Shown here: in pieces, positions 1 through 6,753 of the stretch
How positions within the stretch are numbered: the first letter of the stretch is position 1
Layout: each line of letters starts with the position of its first letter
Origin: an uncultured cyanobacterium
GTDB lineage: Bacteria; Cyanobacteriota; Cyanobacteriia; PCC-6307; Cyanobiaceae
Assembly (NCBI GenBank): GCA_903921295.1
Contig: CAIXOZ010000008.1
Span: forward strand, 1 to 10,434
Direction of reading: 5' to 3'
DNA length: 10,434 nucleotides
Notes under the pieces: model-generated
What the model saw: the letters and a program-made list of their open reading frames with translations, nothing else
The model's database searches: none
What the model was told of the DNA's origin: nothing
Program-made: the position numbers and the translations under genes

Positions 1-779
1 AGGATCGCCTCGCCAAGCCCTATGTCGACAAAGACCGACTGGATGTGGCCCTGGCCACCAACATGATCTCGGTGGGTCTCGACATCTCTCGCCTCGGCCT
101 GATGGTGGTGCTCAACCAGCCCAAGACCGCCGCCGAATACATCCAGGCCACCAGCCGTGTCGGCCGTCAGCTCAGTGCCAATCCTGAGGAGAACAAACCG
201 GGGCTGGTGCTGGTGCTGCTCAATCCCAACCGGCCTCGCGATCGCTCCCACTTCGAGCTGTTCCCCTACTGGCATCAGACCTTCTACCGGCATGTGGAGG
301 CCACCAGCTGCACGCCGTTCGCCAGCCGTGCTCTCGATCGCGGCCTGCCCGGTGTGGTGGTGGCGATGGCCCGCCACAGCGATCCGCAGCTGGCGCCGCC
401 GAAGGGGGCGATGAACGCGGATGGCCTGCAGCGGATCAAGGAGCAGATCGCCGGCGACCTGCAGCGCCGCTGCATCGCCACCGGTGCCGCTGATGATGGC
501 CTCAGCCAGAGGCTGCCCTTGGAGGTGCGTGATCAGGTGATTGATCTGATCGAGGCCTGGTGGAAGCTCACCCGGCAACCGGAGCAGAAGCTCCAGTACT
601 GGACCCACGAGGACAAAGGGGCCGGAGTCGGCCTGCTGCACACCCCCCTCGATACCGACAACCTTTATGCCGGCGAGGGCTACAGGCAGTTCACCACCAA
701 CTGGAGCCTGCGCGATGTTGAGCCGTCAGCGCCGATCCGGCTGGTGAACTTCCGCGAAGAGATCAGCACCGACGACTGA
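1..779 (+). CDS. drmA: DISARM helicase DrmA, C-terminal part (5' end outside window)
   Basis: This is the C-terminal 258 residues of a superfamily 2 DNA helicase; the frame is open to the left edge from base 3, so the gene begins outside the window. The visible part starts in the second RecA-like domain: helicase motif V (ATNMISVGLDI, bases 54-86) and motif VI (QATSRVGR, 144-167). These are followed by a stretch typical of DrmA (PRDRSHFELFPYW, then FYRHVEATSCTPFASRALDR), and the protein ends FREEISTDD. In DISARM, DrmA forms a complex with DrmB that engages DNA and restricts incoming phage. Identity rests on the helicase motifs plus the DUF1998 and PLD genes immediately downstream, 8 bp and about 1.9 kb away. 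A GTG at 45 is internal and not a start. Other helicase/DUF1998 pairs such as MrfAB exist, but the added PLD gene favours DISARM. The Walker motifs cannot be checked here. Confidence 0.9.
   Translation, partial: DRLAKPYVDKDRLDVALATNMISVGLDISRLGLMVVLNQPKTAAEYIQATSRVGRQLSANPEENKPGLVLVLLNPNRPRDRSHFELFPYWHQTFYRHVEATSCTPFASRALDRGLPGVVVAMARHSDPQLAPPKGAMNADGLQRIKEQIAGDLQRRCIATGAADDGLSQRLPLEVRDQVIDLIEAWWKLTRQPEQKLQYWTHEDKGAGVGLLHTPLDTDNLYAGEGYRQFTTNWSLRDVEPSAPIRLVNFREEISTDD
238..245. repeat. HIP1 octamer
   Basis: GCGATCGC, the highly iterated palindrome of many cyanobacterial genomes, here inside drmA. Confidence 0.7.
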
Positions 780-787
780 GCCGATCG

Positions 788-2701
788 ATGCCCCCCAGCA
801 ACCGCCGCAAACCCACACCACCGCCCCTGGGCGAGGTGCGCCAGAGCCAGGTGCTCCAGCTCTATGGCCCTGGAGCGATGGTCGATCTGCCGGAGTACGC
901 CGTGCTGATCGGCGGCCTTGATTTCTGGAACGAGCGCGGCAGTGATCAGATCCATGAACCCCGGCTGCTGCGCCTGGCCCGGCAGGCCACCGGTGCCGCC
1001 CGGGTCGATCTGCGCACTCCCCCCAAGGAAGTGGACCCGCTCAGGAACATCAGCGGCTCGATCAAGGCCCTGCGCTTCCCCGAGTGGTCGGTGGTGCAGA
1101 AGGCAATCCCCGATCGCGAGGCCTTCGGGATCACCTGCCGGGCACGCCTGCTCGTGCACTACAACGACAGCTGCATCAAGGACTGGAAGAAGTACAAGGA
1201 CGACGAGGGCGAACACCCCCTGGTGCCGGTGCGCTTCGTGATGGCCTGCCCCCACGGCCACCTGAGCGACATCCGCTGGCGTGATTTCTGCTTCAACCAG
1301 TTCGGCTGCAAGAACGACGAACGCCTGTATCTGCTGGAGGCCGGGACCGGCAATGACTTCACCCAGATCTTTGTGCAGTCGCACAGCGGTGTGACCCGCA
1401 AATTGGCCGATGCCCTGATTCCTGACACCAAGGCCCTGGGCACCTGCCAGGGCCACACGCCTTGGTTGGGCCGCCACAGCCGCGATCCCGAGCGTTGCCT
1501 CACCGCTGGCGAGCCCACACTCAGCCGCCTGCTCGTGCGATCCGCCACCAATGCCTACTTCAGCGAGACGATCTCGGTGATCTCCCTGCCCGATGAGGCG
1601 GGTGCCCTCGACAGGCGCGTCACCGAGTTCAAGGACGAGCTGGAAGGGATCGAGGCGGAGGCAGAGATTGCCATGGCGCTGAAGTTCAATCCCCGGCTCA
1701 GGAGTGCCTTCGCCGGAGTGGAGCCGGCAGTGCTCTGGCAGGCGATCGCAACCCAGCGGGGCGGCAGCACCGTTGAATCCACCCAGCCGAAGGATGAGGA
1801 ACTGAAGCTGCTGATCGGCCCGATGGATGGCGTCACCAGCTCAGCCGAAGACAGCCTGTTCGAGGCCGCGATCTGGACCCCTTCCCAACCTCCTGGCTGG
1901 TTCCAGACCGCCATCCGGCGGGTGCTGCTGGTGAAGCGGCTTCGGGAAGTGCAGGCCCTGGTGGGCTTCACCCGCTTCACCGCTCGCACCAGCAGCCTCG
2001 GCGGCCTGCCGATCGAGACGGCCCAGGGCAGCAGACGCGCTGCTCTGGCCAAGGATCTGCGCTGGCTGCCGGCGGCCGAGAACAAGGGCGAAGGGGTGTT
2101 CATCGAGTTCGACCCGGCCACCATCGCCGCCTGGGCGGCGAGCGATTCTGTGGTCAGTCGCGCCGCCCAGTTCCACAAGGCCTTCGAAAACGAATGGCTG
2201 CAGTCGCGGGGCCTTGACAGCAGCGATTTCCCCTTCCCCGGCGCTCCCTACATTCTTTTGCACAGCCTCAGCCATCTCCTGATCACCGAGATGGCGTTGG
2301 AGTGTGGGTATGGCTCCAGCGCGATCCGGGAACGGATCTACGCCAACCCAGAGATCGGCTACGGGATCCTGCTGCTCACCAGCACCTCAGGATCCGAGGG
2401 CACCCTCGGCGGTCTGGTGGATGCCGGCAGGCGTATCGTGCCTTACCTGGAGCGGGCCTTCGAGCGGGCCCAGTTGTGCAGCAACGATCCCTTCTGCTCC
2501 GAGCACGACCCCAACCATCCGTTCGACATCCGGCCCACCCATGGCGCCGCCTGCCACGGCTGCGAACTGATCGCTGAAACCTCCTGCGAGCAGCGCAACG
2601 AATTCCTCGACCGGGCCCTGGTCAGCCGCACGGTTTCGGTGCACGACGACAGCGGCGATCCCAGCTTCTGGAGTTTCATCAACCCGGAGGCGAACCGGTG
2701 A
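788..2701 (+). CDS. drmB: DISARM protein DrmB (DUF1998)
   Basis: A 637-residue DUF1998 protein, the usual size for DrmB, the partner of the DrmA helicase. Visible signatures, in order: an N-terminal RQSQVLQLYGPGAMVDLP (18-35); a CPHGHLSDIRW box at 154-164 with further cysteines at 168 and 174, resembling the CPxGHL element of the family; a histidine-rich helix LLHSLSHLLITEMALECGY (490-508); GSEGTLGGL (535-543); and a C-terminal cysteine cluster (C564, C570, C589, C592, C600) likely to bind zinc. There is no signal peptide or membrane segment, so it should be cytoplasmic. ATG 788 lies 8 bp after the drmA stop without a clear Shine-Dalgarno sequence, which suggests translational coupling. A HIP1 octamer lies inside the gene at 1742-1749. 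The cysteine role is inferred from family knowledge; the identification is strong because of the flanking drmA and drmC. Confidence 0.93.
   Translation: MPPSNRRKPTPPPLGEVRQSQVLQLYGPGAMVDLPEYAVLIGGLDFWNERGSDQIHEPRLLRLARQATGAARVDLRTPPKEVDPLRNISGSIKALRFPEWSVVQKAIPDREAFGITCRARLLVHYNDSCIKDWKKYKDDEGEHPLVPVRFVMACPHGHLSDIRWRDFCFNQFGCKNDERLYLLEAGTGNDFTQIFVQSHSGVTRKLADALIPDTKALGTCQGHTPWLGRHSRDPERCLTAGEPTLSRLLVRSATNAYFSETISVISLPDEAGALDRRVTEFKDELEGIEAEAEIAMALKFNPRLRSAFAGVEPAVLWQAIATQRGGSTVESTQPKDEELKLLIGPMDGVTSSAEDSLFEAAIWTPSQPPGWFQTAIRRVLLVKRLREVQALVGFTRFTARTSSLGGLPIETAQGSRRAALAKDLRWLPAAENKGEGVFIEFDPATIAAWAASDSVVSRAAQFHKAFENEWLQSRGLDSSDFPFPGAPYILLHSLSHLLITEMALECGYGSSAIRERIYANPEIGYGILLLTSTSGSEGTLGGLVDAGRRIVPYLERAFERAQLCSNDPFCSEHDPNHPFDIRPTHGAACHGCELIAETSCEQRNEFLDRALVSRTVSVHDDSGDPSFWSFINPEANR
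1742..1749. repeat. HIP1 octamer
   Basis: A perfect GCGATCGC palindrome inside drmB. Confidence 0.7.
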
Positions 2702-3492
2702 CCCTCACGCTTCCGGCCCAGACCCTGCGCAGCGTCGCCGCCTCACTGCGGCAGCTCAGTTATGTGCCCACGACCTGGCACTCCCTTCTCGCTGGTATGA
2801 ACGCCGCTGGCCGGGCCCAGCTGGAGGCCTTGCTGGTGCCGATGGCTCGCGAAGGTGGGCAGCCCCGGCTGATGGCCCTGGTGCTGGAGCGACTGGCCGA
2901 TCAGCAGGAGGTGTTGCAACGGGAACGGGAGGCCTGGAGCTTTGTCTGGTCGGGCCCTGAGCCCCTGCATGCCAGAACCGCCGACACCTTCGCCACCGTC
3001 GATCAGCTGATCACTCAGGCCCGCTCCAGCCTGCTGATTGCCACTTACAACATCGGCCTCTCGGCTGACTTCCGGGCCTGGCTGGAGTCGCTGGCGCAGC
3101 GCCTGCAGACGGGCCAGCTCCAACGCGTGGAGCTGTTCTTTCATCCCGTGCAGATCGCCTCCCAGCTCGGCAGTGACCCGCTGCCGGCGACCCGCCGTTG
3201 GTTTGAGACCAAGGTCTGGCCCTGGCCCGCCAAGCCGCAGGCCTATGTCGACCAACGCCTGCTCAGCGGTTCAGCAGAGCGCTGTTCCCAGCACGCCAAG
3301 GTGGTCATCGCCGATGCGGACACCGAGGCGGCTGCCGCCCTGGTGACCAGCGCCAACTTCAGCGAAACAGCCCAACGCCACAACTTCGAGGCCGGCTGGC
3401 TGGTGACGCAGCCATGGCGTGCCAGACAGGTCAGCGATCATTTCCATCAACTCGTAGGCGAGGGCCACTTCGTGCCGCTGTTCTTGGCCTAG
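2698..3492 (+). CDS. drmC: DISARM phospholipase D-family protein DrmC
   Basis: A 264-residue protein of the phospholipase D superfamily. One HKD motif is visible in the C-terminal half: H199-x-K201-x4-D206 (QHAKVVIADAD), followed by TSANFSETAQRHNFEAG (217-233), the usual Asn/Ser and Glu positions after the HKD. An N-terminal strand SLLIATYNIG (111-120) matches the start of a PLD fold. With one HKD, an active enzyme would need to dimerise. The N-terminal ~90 residues are helical and not otherwise recognised. GTG 2698 overlaps the drmB stop by 4 bp (GTGA), so translation is probably coupled and this GTG is the likely start. In DISARM, DrmC is the third core gene; its biochemical role is less clear than that of DrmAB. 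The catalytic residues look intact. It is the last gene of the operon in this window. Confidence 0.9.
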   Translation: MTLTLPAQTLRSVAASLRQLSYVPTTWHSLLAGMNAAGRAQLEALLVPMAREGGQPRLMALVLERLADQQEVLQREREAWSFVWSGPEPLHARTADTFATVDQLITQARSSLLIATYNIGLSADFRAWLESLAQRLQTGQLQRVELFFHPVQIASQLGSDPLPATRRWFETKVWPWPAKPQAYVDQRLLSGSAERCSQHAKVVIADADTEAAAALVTSANFSETAQRHNFEAGWLVTQPWRARQVSDHFHQLVGEGHFVPLFLA

Positions 3493-3631
3493 GAGCGCCA
3501 TCGCCTGCCGAGACAGGGGGCCGCTGACAAGGATCTCCCCCTGGCGGCCTTGGCGAGGACGCCCCCAGATCCGATCCCCAGATTCCCCGACCCCATCGCC
3601 TGTTGCCACCGCGAGGTTCCAGGATCAGGCG

Positions 3632-4405
3632 GTGGAGTCCGCCCCAAGCCTTGCCATGCGTGCGACGTTGCGTCGTCAGTTGCTGCACCTCGCCACGGAT
3701 CTGTCGGCCCTGGCGGCCGATCCCGACGATCTCGGCCACGGCTTTGATCTGCTGACCCGCAGCTATGTGACGCCGGTGGCGGATGCGGCGCGGGCGGCCC
3801 TGCGCAGCGATCCGGCGATCGCGCCACTGCTGCGTGAGCGGTACTGGGGGCCCTGGCCGAGCCCGGCTGAGCTGCAGGCGATGCCGGCGGGGAGCCTTGG
3901 CCAGGCCTATGCCGGCTGGTTTGCCGATGCCGGTGGCCAGCCGATGCCGGATCCTGTGATCGCGGCGGGCAGCGATGGCGATGACGTGTGGCTGCACCTG
4001 CGGGTGCGCCACACCCATGACCTCTGGCATGTGGTCTGCGGCTGCCCCCCCACCGCCGTCGGTGAAGCGGCGATGAGCGCCGTGAATGTGATCCAGCTGC
4101 GCTGGCCGGGCAGCGCCATGCTGCTCGGCGCCGATCTGTTGCATCGTTGCCTCGAGGGCCCCACCCCCGGCGCGGTTGATGTGGGCCGGGCGGTGGCCTA
4201 TGGCCTGGAGCTGGGTCGCGTCTGCGGGCCGCTGCTGGCCCAACGCTGGGAGGAGGGCTGGGATCGGCCGCTGGCGGATTGGCGTGCTGCGCTGGGGATC
4301 AGCGCCCAGGTGGCCGCCTCGCCATTTGCCGGAGACGCCAGCGAGGGCATCACGCGTTCTGCAGGCTCCAATGAGGGCATCCGCCGTGGTGGAAGCGCTC
4401 ACTGA
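3632..4405 (+). CDS. Coq4-family protein
   Basis: A 257-residue protein with the defining Coq4 metal motif HDxxH(x)11E: H129-D130-L-W-H133 and E145, in the context RVRHTHDLWHVVCG. Other Coq4-like stretches are RERYWGPWPSPAELQAMPAGSLG (around 68-90, with the LPEGTLG-like turn) and the Tyr-Gly-x-Glu-x-Gly segment near 190-195. Eukaryotic Coq4 works in ubiquinone biosynthesis at the C1 position of the ring. Cyanobacteria make plastoquinone, so substrate and role here are unknown. No signal peptide or membrane segment is seen. GTG 3632 has an AGGA about 7 bases upstream; ATG 3656, eight codons later, is an equally plausible start. The last 35 residues are Gly/Ser/Ala-rich and unlike Coq4; their coding DNA overlaps the start of the ClC gene, with which it is probably co-transcribed. 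It lies 139 bp after drmC and is probably not part of the defence operon. Confidence 0.82.
   Translation: MESAPSLAMRATLRRQLLHLATDLSALAADPDDLGHGFDLLTRSYVTPVADAARAALRSDPAIAPLLRERYWGPWPSPAELQAMPAGSLGQAYAGWFADAGGQPMPDPVIAAGSDGDDVWLHLRVRHTHDLWHVVCGCPPTAVGEAAMSAVNVIQLRWPGSAMLLGADLLHRCLEGPTPGAVDVGRAVAYGLELGRVCGPLLAQRWEEGWDRPLADWRAALGISAQVAASPFAGDASEGITRSAGSNEGIRRGGSAH
3815..3822. repeat. HIP1 octamer
   Basis: A perfect GCGATCGC palindrome inside the Coq4-family gene. Confidence 0.7.
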
Positions 4406-5618
4406 AGCGGCGGGCCGACGCCGCAGCGCCGGTCTGAACCTGCTGCCTTTGAGCCTGCGCGCTGTCTTCATCGGTGCGATGGGCGGCAGCGGCGCCGCCC
4501 TGCTGATGCTCAGCATCCAGGCGCTGCAGCGCTGGATCTGGGGAGCGGCGATGGGCTCGGGGCAGGCGATTGACCGGCCCTGGTTCTGGTGCCTGGCGGT
4601 GCCGATCAGCATCGGTGCCCTGCTCGCCCTGTTCGGTGCCCAGACGGCGCCGGGCCGACTGCCCGAATTCGGCGACACCCTCGCCGGTCTTCACCAACCC
4701 CCGGACGCCGGCACCGGCTGCTGCGGCCGACTGCGGCAGGCACTGGCGGGGGGGCTGGCCCTGCTGGGCGGCGCCACGATCGGGCCGGAAGCCCTGGTGA
4801 CGCACAGCGTGGCTGGCCTGAGTCGCTGGATCTGGCGCGGCCGTGATCAGGCCGTCGCCCGGGCGGTGCTGGCCGGTCGCTCCGGGTTTATCGGCCTGCC
4901 GCGGCTGGGGCCGATCGCTCTGACGGGGTGGCCTGCGGCGCTGCTGTGGCGCTGGTTGCCCGCCAGCAGCGCCGGGATCGCTGCCTTCTACGCCTGCCAG
5001 GGGTTGCGTGCCTTCGGCCTGGATGGTGCTGGCCCGGGGATCAGCGATCTCTGGCCCCGGCAGCCGTTGCCGGCCCTGCTCATTGCGATCGTGGGGGCGG
5101 CAATCGGCTGTGCCTGCGGCCATGGCCTGCAGCGCTGGCGTCGCTGGCTTCAGTCCCGCAGGGGTCTTGGTTCCAGCCGCCTGGCGCCTGTCGCTACCGG
5201 CCTGGTGCTGGGCCTGGCGATGCAGGCCCTGCCGCTGTCGGTGTTTTCAGGCGAATCCCAGCTGCAGCCCCTGCTGCTCGGCAGCCTGCCCCTCCGGGCG
5301 CCGCTGCTGCTGCTCAGTGGCCTCGCCAAGCTGCTGCTGGCAGGCCTCTGCCTGGAAACCGGATGGAGGGGCGGCCTGATCTTTCCGGCCGTGGCGGGCT
5401 GTGCGGCGATCGGCATCGGCCTCGATCAGCTGCATCCGGGCCTCGCTGAAGCGGGGATCTGGTGCGGCAGCGTCGTCGGCGGCAGCCTGGCGGTGCTGAT
5501 GCCCACGCCTCGGGTGGCCCTGGTTCTGGGGTTGCTGCTGCTGCACGGCCAGGGAGCTGCTGCGCTGGTGGTCGGGGTGATGATCAGTGGGGCCATCCAC
5601 CGCAGGCTGGTGAGTTGA
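4371..5618 (+). CDS. Divergent ClC-family chloride channel/transporter
   Basis: A 415-residue polytopic membrane protein with about ten hydrophobic segments. Elements that align by eye with ClC filter motifs are PGRLPEFGDTLAG (94-106, place of GSGIPE), GGATIGPEAL (133-142, with E140 in the position of the gating glutamate of GREGP), FSGESQLQP (292-300), and GGLIFPAVAG (334-343, place of GGIFAP). It would move chloride or another anion across a membrane, as channel or Cl-/H+ exchanger. No C-terminal CBS domains are present. The frame extends upstream to 4176, but that part overlaps the Coq4 gene. ATG 4371 is taken as start (35-bp overlap); GTG 4386, preceded by GAGGG at 4373-4377 with 8-base spacing, is a serious alternative. 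The sequence is Leu/Ala/Gly-rich and diverged from textbook ClC proteins, so ion selectivity is not predictable. Confidence 0.78.
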   Translation: MRASAVVEALTEAAGRRRSAGLNLLPLSLRAVFIGAMGGSGAALLMLSIQALQRWIWGAAMGSGQAIDRPWFWCLAVPISIGALLALFGAQTAPGRLPEFGDTLAGLHQPPDAGTGCCGRLRQALAGGLALLGGATIGPEALVTHSVAGLSRWIWRGRDQAVARAVLAGRSGFIGLPRLGPIALTGWPAALLWRWLPASSAGIAAFYACQGLRAFGLDGAGPGISDLWPRQPLPALLIAIVGAAIGCACGHGLQRWRRWLQSRRGLGSSRLAPVATGLVLGLAMQALPLSVFSGESQLQPLLLGSLPLRAPLLLLSGLAKLLLAGLCLETGWRGGLIFPAVAGCAAIGIGLDQLHPGLAEAGIWCGSVVGGSLAVLMPTPRVALVLGLLLLHGQGAAALVVGVMISGAIHRRLVS

Positions 5619-5626
5619 TCGGCTGC
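5616..5626 (+). repeat. 11-bp direct repeat, left copy
   Basis: TGATCGGCTGC, beginning at the stop codon of the ClC gene. An identical copy lies at 5934-5944, exactly 318 bp (106 codons) downstream, also beginning at a stop codon. It could mark an insertion/duplication boundary or be chance. Confidence 0.5.
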
Positions 5627-5648
5627 GAGCGCCGGCCTGCGACTGCTG

Positions 5649-5936
5649 GTGCCCCGGGGCGTGTCCGCGCACCTGGCTCATTCACCGGGTCTGCTCGTCT
5701 GGTCAGCTCCTTTGGCCTGCTTTGGCGAGCTCACTGATAACCCGCGCGGCTCGACGCTCTACACCGCCACCTTTGCGGCAATCCAGAAGAGCCGCGCCGA
5801 GGCCAACGCCCTGCCGCCCGGGGGCTGTGACGGCAACGGTTGCAGCCCCTATCTCCATGCGCTGAACAACAACGCCACCCGTCTTTCGACGGCTGGCACC
5901 TATGTGTTCCGCGCCGTGCCGGCGTCCGCGCCCTGA
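5649..5936 (+). CDS. Short ORF of unknown function, possibly a gene remnant
   Basis: A 95-codon ORF from GTG 5649 (alternative GTG 5661), with no clear Shine-Dalgarno sequence. The frame is the same as that of the upstream ClC gene and is open from the codon after its stop (5619), so it could equally be a read-through tail, a remnant of a longer gene, or non-coding. I do not recognise the product. The N-terminal part is moderately hydrophobic (HSPGLLVWSAPLACFG). The C-terminal part looks more protein-like (STLYTATFAAIQKSRAEAN, then a CDGNGC motif and ALNNNATRLSTAGTYVFR), with two cysteines four residues apart that could form a disulfide or bind metal. It is the only candidate gene in the 360 bp between the ClC stop and the convergent DUF3611 gene. 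The segment is flanked by an 11-bp direct repeat. Confidence 0.3.
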   Translation: MPRGVSAHLAHSPGLLVWSAPLACFGELTDNPRGSTLYTATFAAIQKSRAEANALPPGGCDGNGCSPYLHALNNNATRLSTAGTYVFRAVPASAP

Positions 5937-5944
5937 TCGGCTGC
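5934..5944 (+). repeat. 11-bp direct repeat, right copy
   Basis: TGATCGGCTGC, identical to 5616-5626. It starts at the stop codon of the short unknown ORF and lies in the short convergent spacer before the DUF3611 gene. Confidence 0.5.
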
Positions 5945-5978
5945 CAGCCCACCGGTCGTGCCCTCGGTACGAGGCCCC

Positions 5979-6548
5979 TCAGGCCTTGCGGTAGATCCGC
6001 TGCAGCAGCCAGAGGCTGATCCAGAGGCCGATCAGATGGGCAAAGACCACCTGGGTGTTGCTCAGGGTGGCGAGCATCTCCAGGGAGGTGATCGGGTAAT
6101 TGGTGATCCGTCCGCCTGGTGTGGTCTGCACACCGCCGAAGGAGAGGCCGGCCTGGGTGGAGGCCTGGAAGAAGAGGCTGCCCGCCAGCGATTGGTAGCC
6201 CACGACCCCGAGCGTCAGCCCCACCAGATCGGCGAGCACGCCGCGCTTGATCAGCCGCGCCGTTTCGCCCTTTCCCGGCCGCACCGGGCTGTCAAGGGCA
6301 CGGCCGCAACGCAGGATCAGCCAGCTCTGCCACAGCGACCAGAGCAGGACGAAGAAGGCCAGGGTGGTGAGCGAGAGGCCGGGACCGAGGCCGAAGGCCT
6401 TGCCGACCCCACCGATCTGACCGCCGATGTTGTTGAAGATCAGCACGCCGAGCACCACCACCGCCAGCACCACCTGCGCCCAGAAGCGCACCCAGCCGAA
6501 GCGGCGCAGGGCGGCGGAGATCAGCTGCAGGTCGAGGCGGTCGGCCAT
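5979..6548 (-). CDS. DUF3611 membrane protein (Tic21/PIC1-like)
   Basis: A 189-residue integral membrane protein on the minus strand with four predicted membrane segments at about 22-41, 58-80, 103-127 and 163-185. The pattern matches the DUF3611 family of cyanobacteria and plastids: an N-terminal RRFGWVRFWAQ, a FNNIGGQIGG turn, a SLWQSW segment, and the C-terminal TQVVFAHLIGLWISLWLLQR. Plant members (Tic21/PIC1) sit in the chloroplast inner envelope and have been proposed as protein-import components or iron permeases; the cyanobacterial role is less settled. ATG at 6546-6548 gives a normal N-terminus. The gene is convergent with the short ORF/ClC gene and divergent from ribF, with 205 bp between the start codons. 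Confidence 0.85.
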   Translation of the reverse strand: MADRLDLQLISAALRRFGWVRFWAQVVLAVVVLGVLIFNNIGGQIGGVGKAFGLGPGLSLTTLAFFVLLWSLWQSWLILRCGRALDSPVRPGKGETARLIKRGVLADLVGLTLGVVGYQSLAGSLFFQASTQAGLSFGGVQTTPGGRITNYPITSLEMLATLSNTQVVFAHLIGLWISLWLLQRIYRKA

Positions 6549-6753
6549 GGGCGGGGGGCTGGTGCCGGTGCGGCACGACGGGGCATCGGGCTCCCCAAAC
6601 TTGCCATGGGAGGATCGCTGCGGCGAGGGTTGGTCACGCTCCGGTGTGGCTGCACGGGTTCCGGCCCCTCATCGCAGGCTGAATGGCGCCCGGCTTTCCC
6701 CCAGGGGGGGTCGCGCTCCCGGGCCGCCCGCTCCTTTTCCTCCGCACGTTCTC

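Noticed and set aside
680..1477. Minus-strand ORF of 265 codons opposite drmA/drmB
   Set aside because: Shadow of the strongly supported drmB frame; no recognisable domain.
3431..4678. Long minus-strand ORF (415 codons) across the end of drmC, the Coq4 gene and the start of the ClC gene
   Set aside because: Its translation is Arg/Pro/Ala/Gln-rich with no domain motif, and it is antisense to genes with clear family signatures; long shadow frames are expected at this GC content.
5962..5974. Short inverted repeat CCTCG-GTA-CGAGG between convergent genes as a terminator
   Set aside because: Only 5 bp of stem and no T tract on either strand; too weak to call.
6549..6753. FMN riboswitch before ribF
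   Set aside because: The conserved RFN-element segments are not visible in the 205 bp; the CCCCC/GGGGG run near 6700 is merely a GC-rich palindrome with almost no loop.
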